This document shows, in pieces, positions 21,272-32,878 of a DNA stretch of 64,000 nucleotides; the stretch's first letter is position 1, and the number at the start of each line of letters is the position of its first letter. The DNA comes from Auanema rhodensis (taxonomy: Eukaryota > Nematoda > Chromadorea > Rhabditida > Rhabditidae). The DNA lies in NCBI GenBank assembly GCA_964057225.1, contig OZ059896.1, forward strand, positions 16,442,501 to 16,506,500, written 5' to 3'. A program made the translations under genes and the position numbers. The notes under the pieces are model-generated. The model was given only the letters and a program-made list of their open reading frames with translations. It was not told the origin of the DNA and did not search any database.

Positions 21272-24200
21272 ATGGATGATGAGTTTAATGTGATAGGAGG
21301 AGATGAGGAACTTGCTTACCCGTAAGGCTTCATCTTTTCCCTATTCTTTGATTATTCCTGTTGTATTTAAGATCAGATGAAGTCTTTGCAAACAATACCG
21401 CGTCAGTCCATGAACCTACTGTTTTAACTGAGCTAAATGGTATTGGACGGAAGTCTGTTAAACGACGTTTCAATGAAGAAGCTGATGATTCCTTCGTGCA
21501 CCCAATTGGTATGAATTTTCAAGATTATTTAAAATCTGTCTCACAACAATTGTTAAAGATTGGCATATGTCTATGTCTGTTACGTTTGAGGAGAGAGAAG
21601 CGAAAAGGCAGAAACAATTAATTGAAGAAGATGTTATTGATAGAATGACAAGCAAGATCATAGAAACCAGAAATAAGAGGCTATCTATTCAAAAAGTTGA
21701 AGAAATTGTTACTCCTGAAATAGCCGACGAAGACAAGGTATAATTCTAACTAGTACATCTGTCCCAAATTAGATATATCAGTTATTGCGTTATCCACCTT
21801 CTGATGGCTCAGATTGGATTGGTGTTAGTACAGATACTAATGATGCCAGGTGAGATTATCGTACAATAATGCTTAATAATGCTTTTCAGGTTTTATATCC
21901 GATATCGGAAGAAGAAAACACATTCACGAAATTTTGATGAAAATAAAAAATCTCTTAGATCTGTCGAAGCTTTACATCAACTTCTTACTGAAGAAAAAGA
22001 ATTACGGTATGTGTTGAATGATATTTTCTTTTCCACAACATTGTTTCAGCGAACAAAATACTAGGAAATTGGAAAATGAGCGTCTTCGTCAAACTCTACC
22101 GTCCACTTCCGCAGAGCCATCGGATACATTATGGGTAAACAAGTATAGTCCTACCAATTTCCCTGATCTTCTTGGTGATGATGTATATTCTTTTCCAATT
22201 TATTGCTTATATATTTGTCCTGATCTTCTAGGCCATCAATCGCAACGTGCTTATATGGCTAAAATTGTGGGATGAATGTGTTTTCAAAAAGAAAGTTAAT
22301 GAAATTGAAAACCTTGTAAGCGAGAAAGATAGAAACATATATTGCTTGGATGGCGGAAAACCCCGTAGACCAAACAATAAGATACTTCTTCTCTCTGGAC
22401 CTGCTGGTTTGGGTAAAACAACCCTGGCTGGTGTCATAGCAAAGCATTGTGGTTATGCCACAGTTGAGTTAAATGCTAGTGATAGTCGTAATATTTCTGA
22501 TTTCGATCGAGTTATCGAAGGAGCTTTAAGAAGTTCACGGAACATCGACTCTGTAAGTGAAAGTTGTCTGATTAAAGTTAATCTAAGTTTATTTAGAAAT
22601 CTGGAGGAAAGCCAAATTGTTTAATTCTTGACGAAATTGATGGAGCTCCTGTGGAAGCTATCAGATTTTTGGTTAAAATAATTCAGCTCACAGGTCGGAA
22701 AGCTATTCGAAGACCTATAATCTGTATTTGCAATAATTTGTACAGAAGAGTTGATGTAAATTAGCTTATTGTATTGCTTTCTAGATTCACTCCAGCTCTT
22801 CGAGAACTCCGAGCAATCGCTCTCAATGTTACAGTTCTTCCAACTAGAAAAGAACGATTGATTGAAAGACTGGTTCATGTACGATGTTTTAGATATATTT
22901 CGATGTTTTATATTTCTGCTTTTCTTTCAGATAGCAAATAGAGAGCAAGTACGAATTGACCATGCTGCTCTTGGTCATCTCATTGAACGTTGTCATTGTG
23001 ATGTTCGACTTTCCTTGAATTTACTCCAATACGTCTCATATGCCGCACGAGCAGAGAGGAAACTTATAACATTGAGTGATATTGAAAAAGTATTACAATA
23101 ACAGTATAACATTGCAAATATTTTCTGAATAATTATCTTTTAGGCTGCTGAAAGAGAAAATGTAGGCTCTGAATCCATATTTGAGAACTGGGCAACCATC
23201 TTGGATTTCACCCATCATTTAGACAAGTATTACTTGACTTACAGTAATTTGACAATAACGTTTGTCTTGTTTTTTAGCAAGGGTGTGTTACACACCACCG
23301 AAAAACGAATGAAAACAATAGAAAAAGTTGTTTCGTCCTGTGGGGACGATCGCTTTGTAACAGGATTACATTCGAATTTCATTCGTTTACCTCTCCCTAT
23401 CGGAATTTTGAATAGAACCATGGAGTTGTTTTTATTCTACGACAGATTGAACGTCACGGTAATTGGGGAATATAACACCGTTTTTAAAACTTTTTTAAAA
23501 ATAGATTGCTCAAACTCAAAATTATGGATTAATGAGATATTTATTTACTTTCTATTGCCAGTTACATATGGTTGTAGCTACTCATCATAAGTTAGAACAT
23601 TTCATTTGTTGAATATAAATTATATATTCTTACAGAGCTGCCTTAAAATATCCTCAATTGGAACAAACTGTAGTACAACGATCTCGAGAATCAATTGAAA
23701 CTGTAAATGCTGTACGAGCTACTTTGGTTATTCCAAATAATCCAACAAGTTTGATAACTGATATTTTGCCACTCCTGGTTACAATAGTTCAACCTGCCTT
23801 GAAGCCGGTAACTCGAATTATTAATGATAACTCAGTTAATGCATTTTTTTAGATGAACGAATATCTTTATAGTGCCAGAGATCTGAAAATAATTGCTAAT
23901 ATTGTGAAAATTATGTGCGGATTCAATTTAACTTATACTGCGTCGACAATAAATGGACAAGTCCAGTATACTTTCTTACCGTGAGTTTGTTTTAACTGTC
24001 AACTCTTAACATCTCAAAGTTTCTAAATTCACTAATTTGTTTTTCGAATACTTTGTTCTGAGCGCACACTTAATTAGCATACTATGTTTGCGTTATTCTT
24101 AATTTCAAATGTATTTTGAACGGTTGTTTTGTGCCCATCTTCCTAGTTATAGTATCATATTTTGAATTCCAGACCGGTTGATGTTTTAACTTTGTATAAT

Positions 24201-24525
24201 CTGAATGATGTTAATCATCGTGTTTGTTTACCAAATACTATGCGTCAATTAATAGTCAAAAAGGTTACCCTTTAAGTTTTTTGTCACACTCAACTTTAAT
24301 TTGTAGATCGACCTTTGTAAGAAAAATAGCAAGATTGAAGAAGCTTTGGGTTGCTCGGGAACTACAAATAATGACACAGTACCAGCTGTACCAAGTACCA
24401 AAGCAATGGATCATATATTACCTAAAAAAGAGCCTACTAACAAAGTTCCATTACATTACAAGTATAATCAAGGTTTCAGTAACGCTGTGAAAAAGAGCAT
24501 TCGCATGTCATATTTTGTTATGTAG
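21272..24525 (+). CDS. CHTF18: CTF18, large subunit of the alternative (cohesion) RFC clamp loader
   Basis: AAA+ ATPase that, with RFC2-5, DCC1 and CTF8, loads PCNA and supports sister-chromatid cohesion and leading-strand polymerase epsilon. Exons traced from 21272-21321, 21372-21508, 21559-21737, 21773-21849 onward give about 750-800 residues. Seen: an N-terminal region with DWHMSMSVTFEEREA, the SDWIGV strand, the RFC box WVNKYSPTNFPDLLGD, Walker A LLLSGPAGLGKTTLA, the sensor-like VELNASDSRN, Walker B CLILDEIDGAP, CICNNLYTPALRELR and a lid helix (DVRLSLNLLQYVSYAARA). The C-terminal third matches the CTF18 family tail, ending LHYKYNQGFSNAVKKSIRMSY, the conserved end that interacts with DCC1/CTF8 in other species. 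Two of the first introns seem to end in AAG (TATTTAAG, TTGTTAAAG). Stop codon at 24523-24525; spo-11 starts 222 bases further on. Confidence 0.9.
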
Positions 24526-24747
24526 TTGTAAATACTAATACTTAAAAATATCATTACTATAACTTCCATTCCACTATCGCAATATCTACCAAGATCTTTT
24601 ACTTGTAAATGTTTTTCATAACTGGTAATGAATTTTTACATATCGATAGTCTTCTTTGTTATGAATTTCAGCAGTTGAGGTTACTTCAATCCTTTAAGAT
24701 CTAAATAATCCATGTAGTAAACTGGATTTGGATTTTTGCAGAGTTGC

Positions 24748-26149
24748 ATGGCGGACTCGAGGGAAATACAGAAACAAGCAATAAAGTCAATTGAAAGTAT
24801 TATTTTGAATTTTGTTAATATTCTCTTCTCTGAGAAAGCAAAGCGATTGATCCTGAAAAAGTTGTTTAGTTTTTGAATTTCGCTCTAAACATACATATTT
24901 CCAGATCAGATGATGTAACTCAGCTTCAACTAGAGTTTTCTTGCAAGAAATATCCGAAGTTGGCATATAATATGTGCACTTTAGCACAAGTATATAGGCT
25001 ATTAAGTTCCGACTTAGAAAGTACAAAACGGTTAGAACTTTAGATTTCCCCCCCCCCCCCCCGGTATTCACTTTTTCCAGTGATCTGTACTATGAACACA
25101 AATTGCTTTATAAACATCAAGTGAATTTGGACAGATCAATCTCTGCTGTTTGTGAACTTCTCGGGGAGCGACGCACTAATTTGAACATAGTGAGTAGTGT
25201 TCTGTGAACTCAAGTCAATAGAAATCTTTTGAGGTATCGAGTAGTAAAGGATTAATAGCAGGCTCTATCACATTTATGAATAATGAAGGCTTATTAATTG
25301 ATTGTAGGATTAAGCCTGTGCTAATAGTCGGTTAGTGCTTTAATAAAGAAAAGATTATAAGTTCAACTTTGAGCATTTAGAAAGTTTGATTGGTTTCCGA
25401 ATATTAAGTACTGCTCAATACATCATTGTTGTCGAGAAAGATGCTACATTTCAGAAGATTCTAGACGAACGATTTTCTGATATTCTTCCAGATGCTCTGC
25501 TTGTAACTGTGATACCGCATTGTTTAACCATGTGTTTACCCAGTATTTTTCAGGGTAAAGGCTATCCAGATATTTGCACTCGAAATTTTCTCAAATGGGT
25601 TGTTAGTGAATTGAAGTGTCCCATATATGGCTTGTTTGATGCAGATCCCCACGGTATCTGATACGTTGATACTCTGTTGTTCAATTCTATATTAGGTATG
25701 GAAATTATGTTAACATATAAATATGGATCAATGCAAGATAAAATGGAAGGAAAGGGAGCATTTATTTCAAATATGAAGTGGATAGGGTGGCGTAATCCTT
25801 CAGAATATCGAAAAACAGTTGTTTTTTGAATTTTAGGATGAAACCAACAGATGGTAAACTTTTCAATGTAGCTGACAATCAATATCTTCCTCTTTCTCAT
25901 AGAGACTATAAAAAACTAATAAGGCTTCGGAGACGCGCTATTATTCTCAAAGAATTTGAAGTTGCTGAAGAGGTTAGTCGTGTAAAATTTTTCATCTCTT
26001 AACGTAATTTGGAATTATTCTTTATAAAGGTTGATTACATACGTGAACTTCAAAAGAAGCTAGAATTAGAAGCTATTTCTTCCATTTCGCCTGAATTTTT
26101 GGTGAGAAATCTAATCATGCCCCGTGTGAACCCTTCAATGCTCGATTGA
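24748..26149 (+). CDS. spo-11: SPO11, meiotic double-strand-break transesterase (Topo VI A-like)
   Basis: Nuclear enzyme that makes the DNA breaks that start meiotic recombination by forming a 5'-phosphotyrosyl link. Read exons give about 340 residues, somewhat shorter than the human protein (396). Seen: the 5Y-CAP domain with the catalytic tyrosine pair in ESTKRDLYYEH, then SSKGLIAGSITF, the Toprim domain with its metal-binding Glu in IIVVEKDATFQ, GKGYPDICTRNFL, and the metal-binding acidic pair in GLFDADPHGMEIM, followed by LPLSHRDYKKL. The first exon (MADSREIQKQAIKSI...) and its donor near 24828 are the least certain part. A short intron at about 25031-25080 contains 15 consecutive C. AATAAA at 26216-26221 is a good 3'-end signal. 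All catalytic residues are present, so the gene looks functional. Confidence 0.92.
25048..25062. repeat. C15 homopolymer inside a spo-11 intron
   Basis: Fifteen consecutive C occupy almost a third of a 50-base intron of spo-11, between the donor after the TKR codons and the acceptor CTTTTTCCAG at 25080. The exact length may vary or reflect read slippage. Confidence 0.9.
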
Positions 26150-26605
26150 ACAAGTAATCAATTTTTTTGAACTTATTTAGTCATGAACGTACCATAATCA
26201 ATTTAAAGAGTATTAAATAAAAAAATCCTTAAAGCTATAAGTATGAAAACTGTTGAATTTTCATTATATTACTGAATATATTACTTTATCTTGATTTGCG
26301 ATAATCAATATTTAAAATAACATTTATAAATTGGCTTTTAGTGGCACAAATAGATATGTACAATTATTAGTACGAGCAAATTATATCATCATCAGGTCGT
26401 ACGACCATAATTTTCAAATAATGAAGCAAAACAACTGAAGAATGATGATGCTGGTGAGTTGACTTATAAAACGACACAAAAGCAACAGAGACTGATTGAA
26501 AATATAGTAGTATTTTGTTATGATGAATGAGAGCAAGATCGCAGTACATGTACCCAGGAATTACACGATAAACGGCAGACTACTGGCATTACGGAAGAAG
26601 CCAAT
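26150..26605. other. Convergent spacer, spo-11 / let-653-like
   Basis: 456 AT-rich bases between two 3' ends. It contains the spo-11 AATAAA at 26216-26221. No exon or RNA gene seen. Confidence 0.5.
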
Positions 26606-29600
26606 TTATGGAAGATCACCAGTGTTCACAAAGTACTTCAACTGGTCTTCTGAGTTAACAACCACCAATCGTCGTTGGACCACATGATCTCCACTCAGAG
26701 CCATTAATTGCTGCTCAACTGAAACGGGAAATGCGTGTTGAATTAGAAAGTAGTTTGCTTACGGGATAAAGGTTTATTCGTCAGCATGCTCGCTGTTATG
26801 CCAAATTGACGAGCAAGATCGGGATCTCTTTCGAGAGCTTCGCGAATTTGCTCCAAAGATAGAGCGCGTTTAGGCCGTTCATTAGGACATCCATCAACTT
26901 CTGGGCACTTTTGCTGAAAAAAATTTCAATTATACGTAGAAATACTGTGGTGTAGCTTCATTAAGTAAGATTTGAATTTACCTTTGGACAAGCTCCAAAT
27001 GGACAAATTCGGATAAGACAAGTGTACAAAACTTGAGGGGTTGTTTGATAACGAAAAGACTCAACGACAACCTAAGATAATGCATTAAAAGTGAACCAGA
27101 TTCCAAACATACCTTTAGTCCATAGTCAGACTGTGATGGTGGACATACCAACCCTACAAAGTCAACAGGGCAACTATCCTTGATGATTGGTAAGACTTCT
27201 TTCTCCCATTCATACTTTGGATCAACAGGTTCCGATTGACATCCGATGATAGACATGTGATCAGCTAAAATTTTTTTATGGTGATGTGTGAATTTGAAAC
27301 TTAAAGCCTTACGTGGAATTGGATAATGTGGAGTGAAAGCAAATGATATCTTAGATCCTACGACAACTCCATCAACTGGACGACCATCCTTGTAGATATC
27401 AAAAGATACTGGTTCTTTAACGGTTGTTACAATTTTCTGGCTACAACAGATTTATTAGTGGTTTTTTTATTATCTGTTTTTACTTAATGGAAGCAGATGA
27501 GCCTGGTGGTGATCCTGGAGCTCGTTGAACAGGTCTCGAACTAGTTCTAACTGGGGTTGTTGTCTGAATAAAGAAGATTAAAAGTTAACTAGCGAATTCT
27601 TTCTGAGTTTCAAACGAACAATATAATACGAGTTAATTTCTTCTTCCTTCATTAAAAAATTAAGAAAAAGAACTTACGGAGTGTGTAGTTGTAGTTGTGG
27701 GGAGTGTAGTTGTAGTTGTAGTTGTTCTGAAAAACGAAGCAAATGAAATCATCTCAACAATCATAAAAGCATTATCCCAGTTAAAAAGCAAATTGTAATT
27801 TTTCTATCTACACTATATGGACTATGGACTAAGTTGAAAAAAAAATTTAGACATGCTGATACCTCTTCTTGCTCATCTTGGTATTCATATTGATATTTGA
27901 TTTCTCAGGATTTTCTTTTTCATCATGTTTCTCTATTGTTGTTGGTTGATTATCTACCATATGGCTTAATTTCAATAACATAGCCATAATATCTCCTTCA
28001 ATATCTTTCAATGGTAATGATGCTAAGCTTCTATATTCCGTTTTCTTAGGGGCTGGTTTCTGCTCTCTTCTGAGGGGAACTTTTGGCTTCGGGCTTGGGA
28101 CACGGTTTGATGGATGTCGTGGTAATGGCAATTTCTTATCGTCCTTTTGGATTACAGGTTGAACAGTTGTAGCTTTCGACGTACTATGAATAGGCTCGCG
28201 ACGGTGAACTACTCCTTTGTTAACTGTCAGAGTATGTCCTCGTCGAGGTACTGCAGTGCTTGTGCTTATAGTCAGTGCTGCCGTTGTTGTGGCTTCAGGA
28301 GCAACTTTCTTCTGAGTTTGACGAGCTATAGCAAATCCATTGGCTGGCTTTCGACTTTGATGATGCTGACGAGCTGTTCCCACATGACGTGTTGTCGATG
28401 GTATTCTCGATGTTGTCGTAGAAGGAGCTACAGTAGTATTTATTTGTTTATGAATTTTGGAAATTTGACGATTTGGTATAGGAACAGGGCGCTTAACAGT
28501 TGGCCGTGTTGCTCGGAATATTGGGGACAGAGGAGCGGACGTGGTAACTAAACCTCGCAGTACATCAAGATCTTTGAGATTAATATCATCAGATTTGAGT
28601 ATATCTTCAATCGGGGTTCCTTGTTCCAAGAGGTTAGAAATGCGCTCAAGGGTGGGATTCCATGGAACAGTAGGGACAGATTGAGTCGCCTTTGAAACTG
28701 TTGCGGAACTAATTTTTCTTTTCAAAGTTTTTGTGGTAGGGGTTACATTATGTGCAAGTGAATGTGTGGATGAACTAGCAGTGCTTCGTAGCGGCAGTTT
28801 GCTTTTTATTGGGTGAGCCGAAGTTGTTCGTAAGACAGGCTTTGATTTTGGTGTAACAACAGGCTTGGCCGCTCGAATAGGAGTTGTTGGTCTTTTCTTT
28901 GCAAGAGTAATAGGCTTTGGTACAGGGCTTGTCGTTGTAGCAGCGGTTGTTACTATAGGTCTTTTCTGTTGACGATTTATCTTTTTAGGTGGTCGACTTT
29001 GAGAAGATACTTTAGCGACTGCAATGGTCGGTTTAGGAATTTTCTTTTCTTGCTCAATGATTGAACGGGCTTTATTCTCTACTAATTGCATTTTACGAAG
29101 ATGTTCCTGAACAGGCTGAGAGGGTTCTTTCGTAATCACTTGAGGAATATGTCTGGGTTTGTTTGGAATTGTAGCTGCATGTGTTCGAATAGACGAAGGA
29201 GTAGTACTTGATGGGAAGCCAGTTGATGAGACTTCAGGAGTAGTTGAAGGAATTTCATTAATCATTGAAACTGGTGGATTGGATTTTAATGTGGTCGTAG
29301 TTGCAATAGCTGGTGTTTCGACCTTTTGCACTTGTTCACCTCGAGCTAAGACAGCTGGAATTGTGATTTCAACTACAGATGATGTTGTAGATGTTGGTAT
29401 ATTTGGAGAAGTAGTGGCAAACAATGGTTCTTTGGTAACATTCATTGAAACACCATTTTCAATCATAACAGTCTTCTTCTCTTCAAATGTTTCAACCATC
29501 TCTGTGTCGCTAAGAGGATTGGGTTCAGCTTGGATTATAGAACCATCCGGTTCGAATTGTGGTTCAAAAGAGCTTACAATGTTTTTATCTTGACTTGTTG

Positions 29601-32600
29601 TACCAGTTAAAGTGGTTGAAGGAGCTTCCGAAGTTGTTGAGGAAAGAGTGGTAGATGCGGAACTTACCGTGGTTGTATCAAACAGAGGTGACTCTTTCGG
29701 GCCATATTCTTGAGTTGGTTCACGATTAGCTAAAATCTCCTCTATAACAACTTCTACTGCCCGTTCTTTCTCTTCTAGGGTTTCGTTTGTGGTTACTTCC
29801 ATTTTTGGTACTTCTGTTGTTATTGTGGTTGTGGTTGTAGTTGTTGTTGTAGTAGTTGTTGCTATTTTTGTTGTTGTAGCTGCTTCTGTTGTAGTTGATA
29901 TTGGAACTGTTTGGGTAGGAGTAGTAGAGCTTGGGAATTCAGAAGAAGCGGATGCAGTGGTAGTGGAAGCGGAAGCAGTTGTCACCTTAGACATTTCATT
30001 AGTATTGGGGCGAGTGGTAGAACTAGTGATAGAATCAGTGCTAGTGCTCGAGACAATTGTGGTTTGAGTTGGATTGGCATTAGCAGGCTGTGCTGTCGAA
30101 GTGGTGCTAGATTCAATAGCGGTGGCATGCATGCTTGAAGAATTATTTCCAAAAGAAATCTCCAAAACCCCGTTATTGTTTTCAAGGCTAGTGTTTGGAA
30201 CCATTACAGGTTGATTATCTTTTTGTTCTCCTAGTTCATTTGTTTCGAAAATATTCAAATTAACTTGCGTTTGCGTTGTGGTCGTTGGTGGACGAGTTGT
30301 CGTTGATGTAGTTGTGGTAGGTGTTGTTGTGGTAGTAGGAGCTGGAGTTGTAGTTGCTGAAGTGGTAGTTGGAGCTCTTGTAGTGGTAGTGGTAGTGGTA
30401 GTAGTTGTTGTTGTAGTAGTTGATGGAGTTGGTGGTTGAACAGTAGTAGTGGTCCTTGGAACAGTACGTGGCGTTGTTAAAGGTAATGGGAATGTTTCCT
30501 TCTTTGGTTGTACTGTCTCCTTAGCCAACATGGAGAACAGAGCATGCGCTGAGGCTTCCATTTGCTTGGTTCTAAAATTTATTTTTACAGTGTTTTAACA
30601 AGCTGATATTATATTGACGTACGTAGTTAATTCGTTGATTGGCTTGATGGGAGTCACAGATGTCTTTGAGGAGGTTTGGATAGGACATTTTGCTTGATAA
30701 GTCAAGTCATCTGGAGTAATAAAGTAAAGAGGTTCAACACCATCAGTAGAAAGAACTACTTCCAAAACCATTTCATTTCCCTGAAATATGATTTCATTTC
30801 AATGTCATGTATATATTCGTTTTACCTTGAATCTGATACTGTCACTGCAATTCTTACTAACAGTTGGTGAAGGGAAGAAATATTCAAAAGAATCTTCTTC
30901 CTTAGGCTCAATTCGACAAGTGAAGAAATCATATAATCCATAAAGAGCTCCAGTGTATGGGAATTTACTCTTTACGCGAACAATGACTCCATCTTCTCTG
31001 CATTCTTGTTCAAATTTGAAAGATTCGGACACTGAAAATAGATTAAAATTAAAATAACATATTAACTAAATATAGATTATCAAATGTAAAATACATTTTT
31101 GTAGACAATTTGAATATTTAAATAAAAACAATGCTGTTAGCAATTTACGTATAAATTTCATTTTTCATTTTTTTGAGTGACTCGATATGCAGCTGTTTTC
31201 TTTAAATTCCAAAAACGTATCTAATAATAATAAAAAAAAAGTTTTATATTTCAGGAATTATACGATTCGTTTCAACTGACACAGTCATGATTATGAAAAC
31301 ATGAAGTGATCAAGGTAATCAAGTGTCACCCCTCTCTTCCCTTCAAATAGGTTTGTGATTTTAACCTTTTCGACGGGAATTATATTTGGTATCGATAATA
31401 CTTCTCTTTTCTTTTAGTTTTTTTCTTTTAACAAATCGAGACTACCGACAATTAGATTTCTTTTTTTCACAATAATCCGCTCACTTCCCTCTTTTAATAG
31501 TTTCGTTTGTATTGTGTCGAACACAAACGACTTAATATGATGGTTGATGAATGTCAGCACAATCCGAGCCTTCTCGGGTTTTTCTCAATTCAGGTCTATT
31601 CATCGTTTTTGAGGTCAAATACCGATATTGACTTCTCTAGCATATGTCTCCATAGTTTTTAGGATGAGCCGATTTCCGCACAACTTGACCGGATCAGGCA
31701 ATGTGCGTCGTAATCCATGTAAACTTCATAAAGTGTATCCAACTTCAAAAACTCATTTATGAATTTGAATAGTTAATCGAACTATCGATTACTTATTACG
31801 TCTCATATCTAGTATATATATATTTCAAATATTCTGTGCTGATGATGAATAATAGACCGGCTTAGCCCTCAGGAAATATTACAGACAGGTCAATAGGTAA
31901 TCAAGTCGATTACAAATGCATTGCGGATGTGACCAGTTTGAGATTTATACGGATGGTAAAATCAATTGAGGTACTCGTAACTAGTATTTGCTGATTTGGC
32001 ATTCAAAAGAATAAAGTTAAAGATAAAAAGAGTTTAACTTACTGTTATAGCAGTTATTCTCATAATAATCAATTCTGAAGTTGGGGTTGTTATTCAGTTT
32101 GACTGAGCCGGGCTTGGTCAGCTGAGAATTAGCTGATAGATGACATCCTCCATCAGTTCGGTTAAAACTAATTGAACGACATGGGAATCTAAAAAAAATT
32201 GGAAAATATTACATGAAAATAAGGAAATTATTACGAAGCTTCTTCGAGACATTCTGTCAAACATTCTTCTAAACTACTCATTTTCTTGACGTGAGTAACT
32301 TCGCTATGATCCATGTAACGATCAGAAAGGAAAGTAAAAGCATAATCAGCTCCACATTTCCTAGTCGCTATAAGAAAATATGAATCATTATTAGAAAATA
32401 AAAATAATATAAGCTTACAGTTCAGACAATATTTCCAATAGAAGGAATATCTGTCATCAGCCTCAACATATCCATCAACATTCTGAAGTTGATGTGGCTG
32501 GAATACATCACAGTGATGAGAGAAACCATCAGGAGATGGATGGTGATTTAAAGCAGCACATTCTAGCTTTCTACCTGTAAAATGAAAAAAATCTTATTTG

Positions 32601-32878
32601 AATATTTGAGAGTGATATTATTAACCTGGAACAAGTGGATCTTCTCCTAAACTGCAAGCACTTTCACAAGCTTTTAAATTCAAGCGAGCATTGGTTACAG
32701 CTTTGAAATTGAGTTTAACTCGTGGCCATCTAACATAATATGGATTACATGTTGGTTGTGCTGTAAAAATAATAAATATACCATTTTATATACATATCTT
32801 CTAATTGGGAATTTACAAAAACTCACTGGCATATGCCAACGGCAGTAAAACTAAGACGAAGCAACAAATGCTCCTCAT
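26606..32878 (-). CDS. let-653: Secreted PAN-PAN-ZP apical-matrix protein with a giant mucin insert (LET-653-like)
   Basis: Predicted secreted lumenal/precuticle matrix protein of about 1,500 residues. It starts with a signal peptide (MRSICCFVLVLLPLAYA; ATG at 32876-32878). Two PAN/apple modules follow: one beginning TCNPYYVRWPRVKLNF, the other KCGADYAFTFLSDRY and ending YYENNC. The ZP-N half begins EQECREDGVIVRVKSKF and ends DDLTYQAKCPI. A single exon of 2,714 bases (27863-30576) then encodes a Thr/Ser/Pro-rich mucin region, after which short exons resume the ZP-C half (EPVSFDIYKDGRPVDGV, SFAFTPHYPIP, DSCPVDFVGLVCPP, CLIRICPFGACPKQKC). A furin-type site NERPKRALS follows; there is no transmembrane helix before the stop at 26606. 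Two PANs, a PTS-rich segment, ZP, furin site and no membrane anchor fit LET-653 best; a NOAH/NompA relative is the alternative. A 1,010-base intron (31033-32042) separates PAN2 from ZP-N. Confidence 0.85.
27863..30576 (-). repeat. Mucin-like Thr/Ser/Pro-rich coding exon
   Basis: One exon codes about 905 residues dominated by Thr, Ser and Pro, with poly-Thr runs (ACA/ACT codons, near 29820-29870 and 30380-30425) and many TTS/STT repeats, suited to dense O-glycosylation. Basic patches occur further on (IPKPTIAVAKVSSQSR, RPPKKINRQQKRP). The exon starts and ends in frame with its neighbours and lies between the ZP-N and ZP-C halves. Poly-Thr length is likely polymorphic. Confidence 0.9.

Noticed and set aside
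28147-28551. 134-codon + strand open frame
   Set aside because: Antisense shadow of the mucin exon of the let-653-like gene.
29159-30138. Val-rich + strand open frames
   Set aside because: Reverse complement of Thr-coding repeats in the mucin exon.
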